DNA of 64,000 nucleotides from Mesocentrotus franciscanus. Its lineage: Eukaryota > Echinodermata > Echinoidea > Camarodonta > Strongylocentrotidae. Within the stretch, counting starts at the first letter, position 1. Each line of letters opens with the position of its first letter. The notes below the pieces were generated by a model. It did no database searches. It was not told the DNA's origin and saw only the letters and a list, made by a program, of their open reading frames with translations. Location of the stretch: assembly GCA_037976565.1 (NCBI GenBank), contig CP137685.1:23041796-23105795 (forward strand). Direction: 5' to 3'. This document shows, one piece after another, positions 1 through 10,929 of this stretch. The position numbers and the translations under genes are program-made.

Positions 1-61
1 TGTGACATTAACATTTTGCTCTTGGGAAATTTGCTCTGGACGTCATTTGGTCAAAGATAAG
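1..61. other. left-edge flank, nothing recognised
   Basis: Short flank before the first inverted-repeat element. No coding or repeat signal is visible. Confidence 0.5.
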
Positions 62-366
62 GGCCCGAATTCTGAACTCTGGGTTAAATCATGGACCTAA
101 CACAAATAGTTAAATTAAACGTTAAACCAAGGAGTTACATTGTCGCAAACAGTGTTAGCCCTAATAAAACCCTATTTATAGCATATTTTTCACCAGCAAA
201 ACCCTGGTGCTGGTAACTCCTTGATTAAACGAGTGTCTAAGTTAAACCAAGACTTCAGAAAGTGACATCTAAAACTGCGGGCCGACTTAGATTGGAGCTC
301 AACTGGACTTTGACCGTAATATTTAAACCGCGGTTTGCTATAAACCTGAGTTCTGAATACGGGCCG
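62..366. mobile_element. Foldback MITE with ~30-bp TIRs
   Basis: The left end (ggcccgaattctgaactc...) and the reverse complement of the right end (ggcccgtattcagaactc...) match over about 30 bp at roughly 75 percent. A second inner hairpin pairs aaccaaggagttac (123-136) with gtaactccttg (211-221). There is no coding capacity; an open frame on the minus strand at 190-405 is just the element body. The GGCCCG ends suggest a PIF/Harbinger-like nonautonomous element, but no clear target-site duplication was found, so the class is inferred. Confidence 0.65.
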
Positions 367-790
367 TAGAGTCAGGGTTAGATTGCAACTGGGTCGTAGC
401 ATCAAACTTGTAGAATAGGTGTAGGGTAAGCGTTAGACCGGTTATTGTGGGGTATATTGTTTGGTTCAGGTTTGAGGCCTTTTCTATATGTGTTCATGTA
501 TTGGTCCATGATTGAATTTAGGGGTGGTTAGGTTAGTGTAGGAATTTGACAGCGGAGCAGGAGGTGTTGCAGGCGATTGGTACCTGGTTCCGATTGGTTC
601 CGGTAGTTGGTTCCTGTAGAACGAATCGCCTGGCCGGTACAAATCGTCTGTGACACCGGAACATGTTGTGCTGCTGAGCTCTTACGTTTTCTAACGTGGC
701 ATCTACATATTTTCTAGATTTATTTCAGGCTAAATCACATAATTTTTCCCAGAAGTGAAGTGACCCAAGTGAGCCTATTGTAAAGCCATA
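367..790. other. unassigned sequence
   Basis: About 420 bp with no convincing exon, RNA gene or inverted repeat. A short direct repeat ('ttggtacctggttccgattggttccggtagttgg' type, near 578-615) is the only local pattern. Confidence 0.5.
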
Positions 791-1014
791 TACACTCTAT
801 CAACTAAAATGTAAGATCACCATTTAAAAGGGCCGAGGCGTGACCACTTTTTAAAAATGTCAGATTAGCACTTTTTAACATGCGAGATTCAGCCGTTAAA
901 ATGTTGGATCCAGCATGTTCAAAGTGTTAATCGACCTTTTTGAAAGAAAAAAGAAGAGTGGTCTCTCCTCGGTCCTTCTAAATGGTGATTTAACATTTTA
1001 ATTTTTAGAGTGTA
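791..1014. mobile_element. Tc1/mariner-like MITE with TA borders
   Basis: The ends tacactcta (791) and tagagtgta (1014) are inverted. The arms stay complementary inward for about 60 bp: taaaatgt, atcaccattta, aagg.ccgagg and accactttt are all seen in both arms. The terminal TA on each side fits the TA target duplication of Tc1/mariner-type elements. It is 224 bp long and has no open frame, so it is non-autonomous. Confidence 0.8.
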
Positions 1015-2080
1015 CGCTCGAAATGTGTTCTGCCAAGTGGTACTGTCGCCGAATATAGCAAGAATTCATGTGCTTACACTGATGCCATTGACGACCAGAC
1101 CTTATGTCGACTACTAGAGGATACACCCCACTCGATCACAGTGCCTTCATTCTTCGCTTCGCTCTCCTGCTTGAGCTTGGTCGAGGGCTTTCTATAAGGA
1201 GATGCACTGGATGCACGTTTATGAAATTAATATTCTGTTCCTGGCCGATTCAAGCCCTTAATTTCAATGCCAATTAATTTTCATTGGACAGCCAAAGGAG
1301 GCTGGGTAGGGTGGCTCGCTTTCCTGAGCGGAGGTCGCCTCCCATCCATTGTATCCGTTTGGTGCGAGAAGACAGAGGGAGGAGGATTGTGAGAGGTTTT
1401 TTTTGTTTTTCTTCAGAGGGATGGCGCGTTTCGAAGGATGCTGAACCGCTGCCAGCTTGAGTAGATTTTCATTTATCATCGTTACTTCAGTTTTATGCTC
1501 ATGGTATATGGTGTGATATTTATTTTCCGAATCACAATATTAAAAAATACAAATAAAATAGAAAAGTACATATAAGATGAAGAATATAGTGCATGGCTGG
1601 ACATCCCACTGAGCTTTGTTAAAAGAACATGGCAAAACTGTTCTTCCTAGGAATCCAGAAAATCAACATGTGAAATGATAAGTGAACGTACATAAAAACA
1701 ATACGGCGATTCTACTTTTAATCGCAAGATCTCATCGTCAATATAAATTTGTAAATGTAAACGCAGTTACCAAAATAAGCAAAATGAGCATTTACGTAGT
1801 TATTGTATAAAATTAATAAAAACATTATAAAGTTGTTACTTTGATCAACAAAGCTTGTTCTATGCTGAAGACCAACAAGGAACTTGATGATTTCAAAAAA
1901 GTCTGGGAATTCCCCTTCACAAACTTGTTTTAGAAGTAAGTACAATTTTGAGTGTTTGAAAAAATGCATCACGTGGTTATGAGGGTTAATCAGTCACATT
2001 TACCTATGTCAATATCATTTTTTATACTGATCAAATATATAATACACTCAACATGTTTAGGTGCCAGAGTGCAGATCATT
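1015..2080. other. unassigned sequence
   Basis: About 1.1 kb without a supported gene. Minus-strand open frames at 1264-1479 and 1718-1972 have no recognisable domain, no clear splice context and AT-driven composition. I treat this as intergenic or intronic DNA. Confidence 0.5.
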
Positions 2081-2104
2081 AGAGAGAGAGAGAGAGAGAG
2101 AGAG
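2081..2104 (+). repeat. (GA)n microsatellite
   Basis: Twelve dinucleotide GA/AG units in an uninterrupted run, followed by a short G tract. Confidence 0.95.
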
Positions 2105-2214
2105 GGGGGATATTAAATTTTGATAGATTATGTACATAACATGGTGTGGTACATGATGTTTACATGATTTTCAGACTTATTAGGGGTAGATAATGTGGAT
2201 AAAATGAGAGAATG

Positions 2215-2376
2215 TGATAATGAAAAGGTCGAAGAGTAAGGGTCGCCTGGGTCGAGTATGCCAATGTAGATAAAACATAAAAGGACTTGCCAAATGACAC
2301 TAGCGATGCGGCAGGGATTCGAACCCCGTACATTGTGAGCACAGTCCGAAGACTTACCCGCTGGACCTCAATACAT
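2215..2376 (-). mobile_element. tRNA-derived SINE, minus strand
   Basis: Read on the minus strand, a tRNA-like head (A-box-like ggtccagcgggtaagtc, B-box ggggttcgaatccc) is followed by 'tttggcaagtcc ... ctacattggca.actcgacccagg'. That is the same body as the other SINEs of this window (tttggcaagacattaatccacatttgccactc). It is a diverged copy. The tRNA-like part lacks a complete cloverleaf, so it is not a functional tRNA gene. Confidence 0.7.
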
Positions 2377-3580
2377 CTACATGTACATAGGAAGACGTAT
2401 CATGTGATAGACGGTATGGTGGGTGAGTGGAGGAGACCGTGTGATTGTCACGTGATAGATAGGATGGGTGTGTGGGGGAAGTAACCATTGGGACTGGTAT
2501 CTTTGATGTAGGTCACTCTTAACCTTTTCGGCCACTTTATGTGGCAGTACTGACAAGAAATGGTGCGTTGTACGTGATCCTGAATAAACTTGGACTAAGA
2601 TGGCGGCCAGGACTCTAGCCTTCATTGATTTCTACTGTCCCTTCAAGCCCATGGGCACTCCAATCCTCCCGTCCCCCTCCCCCTCCTGGAAGATAAGAGG
2701 TGTACCCCTGTTTTTTTTATTTCTTTGGGGGAGAGGGTGTCCGTCCGAGGTGGGAGTCAGCTTCAGGCATTCTTTTTCTTTTCCTTATACATGGAGAAAC
2801 AATATATCTATATTTTCAAGTGAAAATTTAGTTTCCTAGTTTTTAATAACAGGATCCAGATGAGTGAGAGTTGAATATGAGTAGATTATAAGCTACGACA
2901 TAACCTGACTATGTGACAATCTTCTGATGAAAAATGAAAGCCTTTTTAATGAATATAGATGACAAGTAAGACAAAATAACTTGTAACTGTTGTAACTGAT
3001 GGTTTGATTAAGGTAAGATGAAATTGTGGTTCTTTAAAAAAAGAAGGTAATACTAACATTTGAGTTTCTACTCCGGACTATTTTGTCAGCTTCAGGAGGG
3101 ATCGATCGAGGAGAGATGGAGGAGATGAAACGAGAGAAGAAAACATGACACGGAGGAGGAGAGCAGAATTTGACAATGATGATGGTGATGATGGTGGTGA
3201 TGATAGCGATGGTAAAAATGATGGAGGCGATAATAAATAGATGGATTAAAATGAGAAGGGGGTTGGGATTAAGATTAGAATAAATCAGAGCAAGATGAGG
3301 AGAGGAGGAGAGGAGAGGAGGAGAAGGAGATGACATGGCCAGTGCACGTTCAATGGCCGTGTTTCTTCATCTCGTCTTGAAAGTGTTGTTTTCCGTTTGG
3401 AGGTTAACTCAACATTTCCCAATCAATATACGCTGATGGCCACGTATTCTTGCTACTGAAGAGCACGTAGACAAGAAAAGACTGCTCTTCAACTATAGTC
3501 TCATCACTCCAAACCTCATATCAGCCATCACTACGCAACTGACATGAGAAAAATGTAAAGTCTCCAAAATAAAATATTGG
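2377..3580. other. unassigned sequence with purine-rich stretch
   Basis: No gene recognised. 3100-3330 is purine-rich on the plus strand with GATGAT and GGAGGA runs, which gives a spurious 100-residue minus-strand frame. The rest is ordinary AT-rich sequence. Confidence 0.5.
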
Positions 3581-3663
3581 TTGGAGCATAGACATCAGTA
3601 TCCCTGGTTGGATGGACTAACGCCAATGCAATTACCATTACCACTACATAAACTCTACAGTTA

Positions 3664-3687
3664 TTATCATTACTACTACTACTACTT

Positions 3688-3736
<49 letters not shown>

Positions 3737-3743
3737 AACAACA

Positions 3744-3778
<35 letters not shown>

Positions 3779-3800
3779 AACAACAACTACTACTACTACT
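3664..3800 (+). repeat. (TAC)n trinucleotide array
   Basis: Near-perfect TAC/CTA repeats with two embedded 'tacaacaacaac' interruptions. Open frames encoding poly-Tyr (plus) or poly-Val (minus) here are artefacts of the triplet repeat. Confidence 0.95.
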
Positions 3801-3953
3801 AATTTTCCCGACAGTGTGTTCAGCAGCATCATTTTGATCAGTTCATGTAGACCCCCCTGAAAAGTGATATCATAGAATGGTCATTTTTTATTATTTTGTT
3901 TAAATTGCAATTGTAGTAATAGAAAAATTGTATACTATACAAGTACTACCATT

Positions 3954-4272
3954 GGGTGGTATTCTCTTAAGTTAAGCCGGGACTAAGTCCAGACTAAACA
4001 AGAATTTTAGTTCACACTTCTATGGAATGCTAGGTTTCATCTTCCTCCTTCAATATTCATGACAAAGATAATCTACCAAAGACTTTATTGAAATTCAGTT
4101 CATACTCATATTATCTTTTCTTCCCATTTCATTGCAAAATTAATTTTTGACACTTTTCATTGCAGGATTAAAATAATCTGTACAGGGAAAATGAGTTGGC
4201 AACAGGCACTCCATAAAAGTGTGAACTAGTTAAGCCAAGCTTAACTTAGTTCGCGCTATCGGAATACCACCC
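3954..4272. mobile_element. Harbinger-like MITE with 3-bp ATT duplication
   Basis: The perfect outer TIR is gggtggtattc / gaataccaccc, followed by inner complementary blocks (gttaagc, gactaag). It is flanked on both sides by ATT (3951-3953 and 4273-4275), a 3-bp target duplication. Removing it rejoins '...tactaccATTaccactaca...', which resembles the sequence leading into the TAC array at 3.6 kb. It is 319 bp with no coding capacity. The 3-bp duplication and GG ends are typical of PIF/Harbinger elements; the class is inferred. Confidence 0.75.
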
Positions 4273-4337
4273 ATTACCACTACATCAACCTTTAATAATT
4301 ATCATGTTGCTGCTTCTGCTATTTAATTACATGCATT

Positions 4338-4338
4338 T

Positions 4339-4396
<58 letters not shown>

Positions 4397-4469
4397 CACT
4401 ACTACGACGACCACTATACCTATACTACTACTTCTACTACTGCTGCTATTATTACTACTATTACTACTT

Positions 4470-4526
<57 letters not shown>

Positions 4527-4601
4527 TTACTACTACTTTTGTTGGTACTACTACTACTACTACTACTACTACTACAATACTACTACTACTAATGCTACTA
4601 A

Positions 4602-4652
<51 letters not shown>

Positions 4653-5015
4653 AACTACTACTACTACTACTACTACTATTACTACCACTACTACTACGAC
4701 GACTACTACTACGACGACTACGATTACTTCTACTACTACTACTACTACTTCTACTACTACTACTACTACTACTATTATTATTACTACTACTACTACTAAT
4801 GCTACTTCTATACTCCTACTACGACGACTCCTATTACTAGTACTTCTACTTCTACTACTACTATTACTATTACCATTACTATACTGCTGCTGCTGCTGCT
4901 GCTACGACTACTATTACTAGTACTATCACTGCTAATACTACTTATAATACGACTACTAATTCTACTTTTGCTACTAATATTACTACGACTAATCCTACTG
5001 CTGATAATGCTACTA
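4338..5015 (+). repeat. Long degenerate (TAC/CTA)n array
   Basis: About 680 bp of TAC/CTA triplets. It begins with pure TAC, then ACT-phase blocks, then becomes interrupted by CGA, TTA and CTG variants toward the right end, including a short (CTG)5-like run near 4883. The 178-codon plus frame (poly-Tyr, then poly-Thr, then poly-Leu) simply tracks phase slips of the repeat and is not a gene. Confidence 0.95.
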
Positions 5016-5870
5016 CTTTACCATAACTATTCATTCTTCTTCTTCAGAAGCACGATACTCGTGTTTTAGTACCGAAAATCGAGGTCAAGTGAGGCTTCCT
5101 CATATCTAATTTCACCATTTTTGTTTTTAGTTTGAAAATGATCCACCATGGGTTCTCGGTCTGAAACATAATATATACCCACAAATATCCATACCTTCCT
5201 CATGCTGGTATGTGTATGAATGTGGATCAAAGTGTGCTTTGATCAAACAATCTACCATTTTTTGCATAATTTTATAGTTTCCTCTTTGTCCCCTTATATA
5301 TCGTCCAGCCTTAGATGGACTGTTGAAACCGTATTGTTTTCAGTGAATTTTATGGGTAAGAAAACATAGGCCTTCAGAACAATTTCATCTCCACCCTAGT
5401 CCGTTTTGTAACTGAATATAAGGACGTTATTACATTACATGGTTTTTAAATAATAATAGTTACAGTACATAATTTATCAACCGACATTATGAAGCGTTTG
5501 GTTAGTATCAACTTCTCTATGCAATGTATCAAATAATATATTTTTGTTTACACGATCATATTTCACAAAAGTAGAATGAAAATGCCAATACATATAATAA
5601 CAGGCATAACCAAACTTAGGGTAAATTCATGTATACTGAGAGGAATCAAGTGATGTTTTTAGTCAAGATTTACCATTTTGCAAACATTTGTGTGAGTTTC
5701 TTTCACGAATTTTGGTCTTGCAACTGCGAATATTCCCCTTTGATGCTGTATTGCTTTGGTATTGAATGCTAAAGTATAATCACCTGAATGATTAATCCAA
5801 ATTATTTCCATTTTAGTAGAATAAAAATGATAATCAATTATATTGTATTCATGGTACATCTGTGATATGT
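5016..5870. other. unassigned sequence
   Basis: About 850 bp of AT-rich DNA. No exon-like block, RNA gene or inverted repeat is supported. Confidence 0.5.
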
Positions 5871-5871
5871 C

Positions 5872-6027
5872 AGGTGTCTTAGTGGCCACCTTTCTATAAA
5901 GGCCACCTGTCTAAAGTGGTCACCTATATTTTTTTCCCTCTAGGAAGAAATGTGTGTAAGATGTAGAACCTGTCCAGAAAGACCACCTGTCTACAGTGGC
6001 AATTTTCCTGTTTTCCTTGGATGGCCT
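5872..6027 (+). mobile_element. Family F MITE fragment ('cctgtctNNNNgNccacc')
   Basis: Matches the element bodies at 27.65 and 40.33 kb: 'agtggccacctttctata', 'ccctctaggaagaaatgtgtgt', 'agaacctgtcc.gaaagaccacctgtct'. The usual left end (cagtcaaacctgtct) is eroded and the right end is replaced by family A at the TTAA near 6028. The plus open frame at 5950-6132 spans this junction and is not a gene. Confidence 0.75.
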
Positions 6028-6678
6028 TTAAAGGGATTGGGTAACTTTGTTTCAGATTCTAAACAAAATCCTGGATTTAACTTATGCTGCAATCATAATT
6101 ATAAACCTTTAGGTCAGTCAGGAATCCCATGACGTTTACAAGCCGATCCCCGTCTGATTATCAAGATATTTTTGGACTTTTATGACATAATATGACATTT
6201 GTAAACGAAAATAACAGCTCATGCTTTTGTTGTATTTTTGATAACTTGTGCAATGTGCTTTTGGTTTTTAGTTACAGAATCCTATTTTTAATATTGCTAG
6301 TTTTTTACATGTATATATCTCTAAAAGTGTTATCTATTGTGCCTAACATGTAAACATGAATATTCCAGCCATGGCTGTCTTTCATGTAAAATTGTATTTG
6401 TATGAACCATGTTTGTGCTATAATAAAAACCATTTTGAATTGAATTGAAATGAATATTTATGATTGGAATTTGAAATTTCAAAAACCTTTTCCCCAACGG
6501 TTTCTATAACACTACAGTCTACTGGGGAAAATGAGTATGGTAAAACCGGTCACTCAAAGATTTTTACCTTTTTGAGGCACTTCATGATAATTTTGAACCG
6601 CAATTTATTTTCAGGGCTTCAATATTACACCATATCACAGACGCTGATAACACGTAGGGCCATATCATCTCAGATTTT
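6028..6678 (-). mobile_element. Family A element (TTAA type), interrupted and truncated
   Basis: Reverse-orientation copy of the element seen intact at 13217-13594. It starts at TTAA with aagggattgggtaac and runs through 'gcaatcataattataaacc' to 'gattatcaagatattt' (6171). After an insertion it resumes at 'atatttatgattgg' (6454) and stops at 'cagattt' (6677), lacking the last part of the family and its terminal TTAA. A LINE 3' tail occupies 6172-6453. The 131-codon plus frame at 6464-6859 lies in this repeat. Confidence 0.85.
6172..6453 (+). mobile_element. 5'-truncated LINE 3' tail with TSD
   Basis: This 282-bp insert in family A is flanked by direct repeats ATATTT (6166-6171 and 6454-6459). 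Uninterrupted family A copies read straight across this point. It ends with an aataaa signal followed by 'ttttgaattgaattgaa', a short TTGAA tandem tail of the kind that ends many non-LTR retrotransposons. No reverse-transcriptase codons remain. Target-site duplication plus tail make a non-LTR insertion the best reading. Confidence 0.7.
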
Positions 6679-6977
6679 GCTGTATTTGGTTTATATCCTT
6701 CCTGCTTCTCTGCGTGTCCAGTGGGTCCGTGTGCAAGTGTGCCTGCAGACAATATTAAATAACTCGTCATGTTATCGATCGCATGAAAAGAATAAATTCA
6801 AGTTTAGTGGGTCTCAACTCGTATGTTTAAATAATAGAATTGCTTCAGGTATATACTGACTATGCACACATTATGTTTCTGTATTACTATTAGGTTGATG
6901 TTTACCGTGTTCTGATCAATGTCCTCTATAAATATACGGGTACATGCTTGTCACATTGGTGTAAGAGGAGAAAACGG
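6679..6977. other. unassigned sequence
   Basis: About 300 bp between repeat copies. Nothing recognised. Confidence 0.5.
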
Positions 6978-7390
6978 TAAAAGAGAAGGTCGAGTTCTGG
7001 GAAAGGTAAACAATAATTTGTGAGATTTGTTATTTTTTTTATGTTAATGTCGAAGAGTATCATAGGAGGAACAAAAAATGTTCCCTGAAAAAGATGGCTC
7101 TTCAAATGCCCTCATATTTGAACTATGACAAGTTACAGCTAAAGGTTGTGGACCACAATTGCATTCCACATGTTTATGTTGTCCCATATACACATTTCTG
7201 TGTATAGTGCCTGTGACTTTTAGCAAGACTGGGCCAATTTCTTAATATTTTGATGATTCTATAAAACCTCACAGTATACACCAATGCTTGTCTGCTACAT
7301 GATCAACCTCTCCAATCGCTTCCACATAGTCGCTTCCACATAGTCTCTTTCACAATGCAATTGCATGACAAGAACTCAACTTTATCTTTG
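6978..7390 (+). mobile_element. Family D element (copy 1)
   Basis: Starts 'taaaagagaaggtcgagttctgg' and ends 'agaactcaactttatctttg'; the reverse complement of the end (aaagataaagttgagttct) matches the start, giving TIRs of about 20 bp. Diagnostic internal strings are 'ttccctgaaaaagatggct', 'aatgccctcatat', 'tcccatatacacattt' and 'acctcacagtatacacc'. A small internal duplication (cgcttccacatagt twice) is specific to this copy. There is no conserved open frame across copies. Confidence 0.85.
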
Positions 7391-8107
7391 AAAACTGCGG
7401 AAGAGCAGATATGTGAACAACAAAATATATAATTTTTTCCTTGATTTAAACAAACAAACAAAAAAATCATAGGCGCAGGTCATATAATAACTCTAAAAGA
7501 CTGTGTCTCCGGTGTGATTAAAAATGAGATAAAATGCCTGTGCAGAATGCCTATGTGATTATGGAGATAAGAAATGATTAATTTGCCTAATAATTATGCA
7601 CTGATTGGGTGGAAGTGCATTTTTGAATCCTCGATAAATGTTGTACTTTGATATAGGACTTAAATCTCTGACTCAGACATTGCATTATGGAAGACATAAT
7701 ATTAGTTATAGAAGAAATTTGAATAAACATAAACAATAATGGTATTAAATAAAGAAATGAAAGAACTGATGAATGATAGGAATAACCATACTCTAGTCAA
7801 TCCAGACATAAAGACATACAAATCGTTACAGACCTGTTTTTATCATGAATTCAATACCACATGTCAAATATGAAGGGAAGGAAGACATGAACAGATTGTT
7901 TGATAAAATGTTAATAGAGAAATAAAATGAAAGTATACATCCGTCTTGTGTCAGGAAATCAAGATATCCTGCTACTCCGGATCTAGGTGCTCTAGACTCG
8001 TATCGAATTTAAAGGGAAAGCTGAGATGTAGTTTGAAATGTAAGTGAGTTATCTTTATATAGATATACATGTATGTAAGCCTATATAGATGTATGTTAAG
8101 AGTTCAG
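7391..8107. other. unassigned sequence
   Basis: About 700 bp, AT-rich. No gene or repeat structure recognised. Confidence 0.5.
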
Positions 8108-8351
8108 TAAGGCCTCGTTCAGAATATGATGCAGCAAAACCGCGGCGTTTTTTAAAAATATTTTATTAGTTTTTTTGAAATGATGCCGTAAAGTGTATTG
8201 CGGGTCACATTTCTGTATCTGTTAACACCAGGTCAGTGCATACTGACCTTTTTTTGCGCGCAGTTTAATTCATTTATACGTGTAAATAAATATAAATATA
8301 GAAAATACCCGCGGCGGTTTGGTTTTCCGTGTCATATCTGAACGGGCCTTA
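8108..8351. mobile_element. MITE with 'taaggccYsgttcaga' TIRs
   Basis: Left taaggcctcgttcagaatatga and the reverse complement of the right end taaggcccgttcagatatgac match over about 22 bp. Inner blocks with cgcggcg/cgccgcg also pair. The cccgttcag motif resembles the end of the element at 37.13 kb. It is 244 bp and non-coding. Confidence 0.7.
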
Positions 8352-8392
8352 AAAGAGGTCTACATTTACACGTACATTCGTAGTTATTTAAA

Positions 8393-8679
8393 TTAGTCCA
8401 CTGGTAAATTGAAGCGGAATAAAACTGATGCTATTCCATTTCCACTCTCGACCTGAAATATAAAGCTGTGTATTAATACCCGAATATTAAAGAAAATACC
8501 GTTCAAGGACTCCCACCACATCATGGGTATATTATAAACGTTTTTGTTCTTTTTAATGGATGTCAGCCGGTAGATTTCGAGTGGAGCCATTGTCAAGTCG
8601 TCCAGTTTCATACACGTTTTGTAAAATGATCGTTGAAGGTTAGATCATGCATCATGTGTATTATGCGCATGATGGTGTC
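8393..8679. other. unassigned sequence
   Basis: A 72-codon minus frame (8393-8611) has no recognisable domain. Nothing else is visible before the MITE at 8680. Confidence 0.45.
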
Positions 8680-9599
8680 TACACTGCAAAAACCAGAGTG
8701 TTAAATTTAACACCAAGGGTGTTAAATTTAACACTTTCTTGGTATCTATATCGTGCAACTCCTCTGGTGTTACTTAACACCATTTTCTGGAATTAGATAA
8801 TTTCAATTCCACTTTTGGTGTTAATATTTGACAACTCCTACTGGTGTAGATTAACACCAATATCTGGAATCATAACAAATTCAATTCCACTTTTGGTGTT
8901 TATATTCTTGTTGATCCATTAGAGATTTTTCTATGTATGTCTAATGGTCCCACATTCCATATTCCCTATTATCGACCATTATCGACCAGGGTAGAGGAAC
9001 CAGTGGTAAACTGATAATTCATAATCGATGTTGGCAACTGTCCACCAATAGGTATATTCTAATCTCCATTGCATTAACTCCATCACATAGATCATTTGAA
9101 GTAAATTCAAGATTAACATGTATGTGGTACAGGCTGCATGGTACACATATATATATAATAAACATGCATGTTGTTTCTTGGTTAGTAATCATATAATCAA
9201 TATATCTATTGCTAAAACGTTAATATAATTGTAACAAGATCGGACATATAATCTATTGGTCAATAATTGCCAAAGGAAAATACAAATCACAAAATTGATG
9301 TGCATTGTCATAATTTGCTTAACAAATCATGATAAATGTATTTTTCTGTGAACACGTGTAAAGTAATCATTAAGCGCGCACACACTTTGTGAAAACTTAT
9401 TCGACCAATCAACCGCCTTAAACGAAATCACGTGATGATACTTTCAACACCAAGCATAAAACAACACCATGTTACTTAACACCCAGTAATTATTAATGCA
9501 TGCTTAAATCTGACCGGTGTTAAAAATAACACCAATGGTGTCAAAAAAATTAATACCATACTGGTGTTAGAAATTTAACACCCTGGTTTTTGCAGTGTA
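8680..9599. mobile_element. 920-bp Tc1/mariner-like nonautonomous element
   Basis: The ends are tacactgcaaaaaccagag (8680) and the inverted ctggtttttgcagtgta (9599), both bounded by TA. Just inside, both ends carry multiple 'ggtgttaaatttaacacc' palindromic units: four or more on the left (8699-8905) and several on the right (9445-9582). The middle has no transposase reading frame. TIR and TA borders support a mariner/Tc1-type nonautonomous element, and its size is large for a MITE. Confidence 0.8.
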
Positions 9600-9604
9600 T
9601 AAAT

Positions 9605-9824
9605 ATGCCGTTTCACCACGTGGGTAGTAAACTCTCTTTATAATCGCTCTTCCTTTATCCATTCGATACCAAGTATAGTCCTCCATTGGACGAAACTGAT
9701 AGAATATGCCCCGCCTCTCTCTCTCTCTCCCTCTCCCCCTCTCTCTCTCTCTCTTTTTCTTTTCTATCCCCTTTCAAACTCAACGGTCCCTATTCAGGAC
9801 TACCCACAAGGTGAAACAGCAGAC
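9605..9824. mobile_element. MITE with 'gtttcaccNNgtgggtagt' TIRs
   Basis: Left gccgtttcaccacgtgggtagt and the reverse complement of the right end gctgtttcaccttgtgggtagt match in about 19 of 22 positions. The interior contains a CT-rich tract (9712-9757). It lies five bases from the end of the 920-bp element, so one may have landed next to the other. Confidence 0.7.
9712..9757 (+). repeat. CT-rich microsatellite
   Basis: Interrupted (CT)n tract inside the preceding MITE. Confidence 0.9.
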
Positions 9825-10929
9825 CTTTTTATATTTTATATTTTGTAAAGAAATAGCCTTCAACTGAACGATTTCATACAAGCTGTTCATCGATGATCAG
9901 TTTCTAATTTGCAAGGGTATGCACACTGATTAGATCACCCTATCTCTAATTTTATTCCTTCGTCATTTTGCTTTGATATGACATAATCCATGTGATTCTG
10001 TTTTGATTTTTTTTTTCTTTTGATTTTTTTTTTTGGGGGCACACACGTGCGCCGTGAGCATTTTATTTTAAGTTGATTTGGCGCCTTACAAATCTCATAT
10101 ATATCTCATAATATCATTATAATGGTGGTGGTAGTAGAAGTAAAAGGAGGAGGAGTAGTAAAAAAAACTAGTATTTGTAGTAGTAGTATAGTATCCATGC
10201 AGTTATTAATGTAATTTTAAAATTCTTTGTTTAATTTACTGTTCCTACCTCTTCCATAGTAGACATGCCATGGTAGATTATGTAAAGCAGATATTTTTCA
10301 ATATTCAACTATGTATCACTAAATGGAACATCACTTGTTTTTCTTGTATCCACCATAAAATCTCGTCCTTTCTAATGTTCACTTTTATTCCTACACGGTT
10401 CTAAACGAGTTCTCTATTTTGCAAACAATGTTGGCAACTCCACCCCTTTCAGTCATTAAAAAGTCCATTAATTTGGGTGATAGATAGGTCCCTACACACG
10501 TACAGTGTAATTTGAAATATCTCATTAAGCTGGAGATTGAATTCCCCTTTCTTCCCTTCTATCTCGGCTTTTAGTTATTAACATCATGGACTAAGTGGAT
10601 ATCATTCTTGACATGGTCTTTATGCATGTGCTGTATAATGTTGATAATCAACCCGAGAAGCTTCGAGTAACAGGTTCACCAATGACAAATGGTTCCCAAA
10701 GGACTAAGTTAGTCTTCTACATGCATCCATTAATGGCTCCAATTTGCCATTACCATCCTCTCCCATAGTAATTTATATCCTTCTCTGTTATTCCCTGTCG
10801 CCATTTTCCATTTCAGCCCCCACATTTTATAATGTATGGGACCGTCGCAGCATAATAATGTAATACCCTATTACTGTGAAATGGGCGTCCTATAAGATTT
10901 TACCGAATCGCGTCGACATCGAAATTGCT
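9825..10929. other. unassigned sequence
   Basis: About 1.1 kb. There is a short GTA/GGA-type purine stretch at 10121-10195 and poly-T runs near 10005-10035. No exon or RNA gene is supported. Confidence 0.5.

Noticed and set aside
4304..4840. 178-codon open frame with poly-Tyr, poly-Thr and poly-Leu
   Set aside because: Entirely a TAC/CTA triplet array; residue changes mark phase slips.
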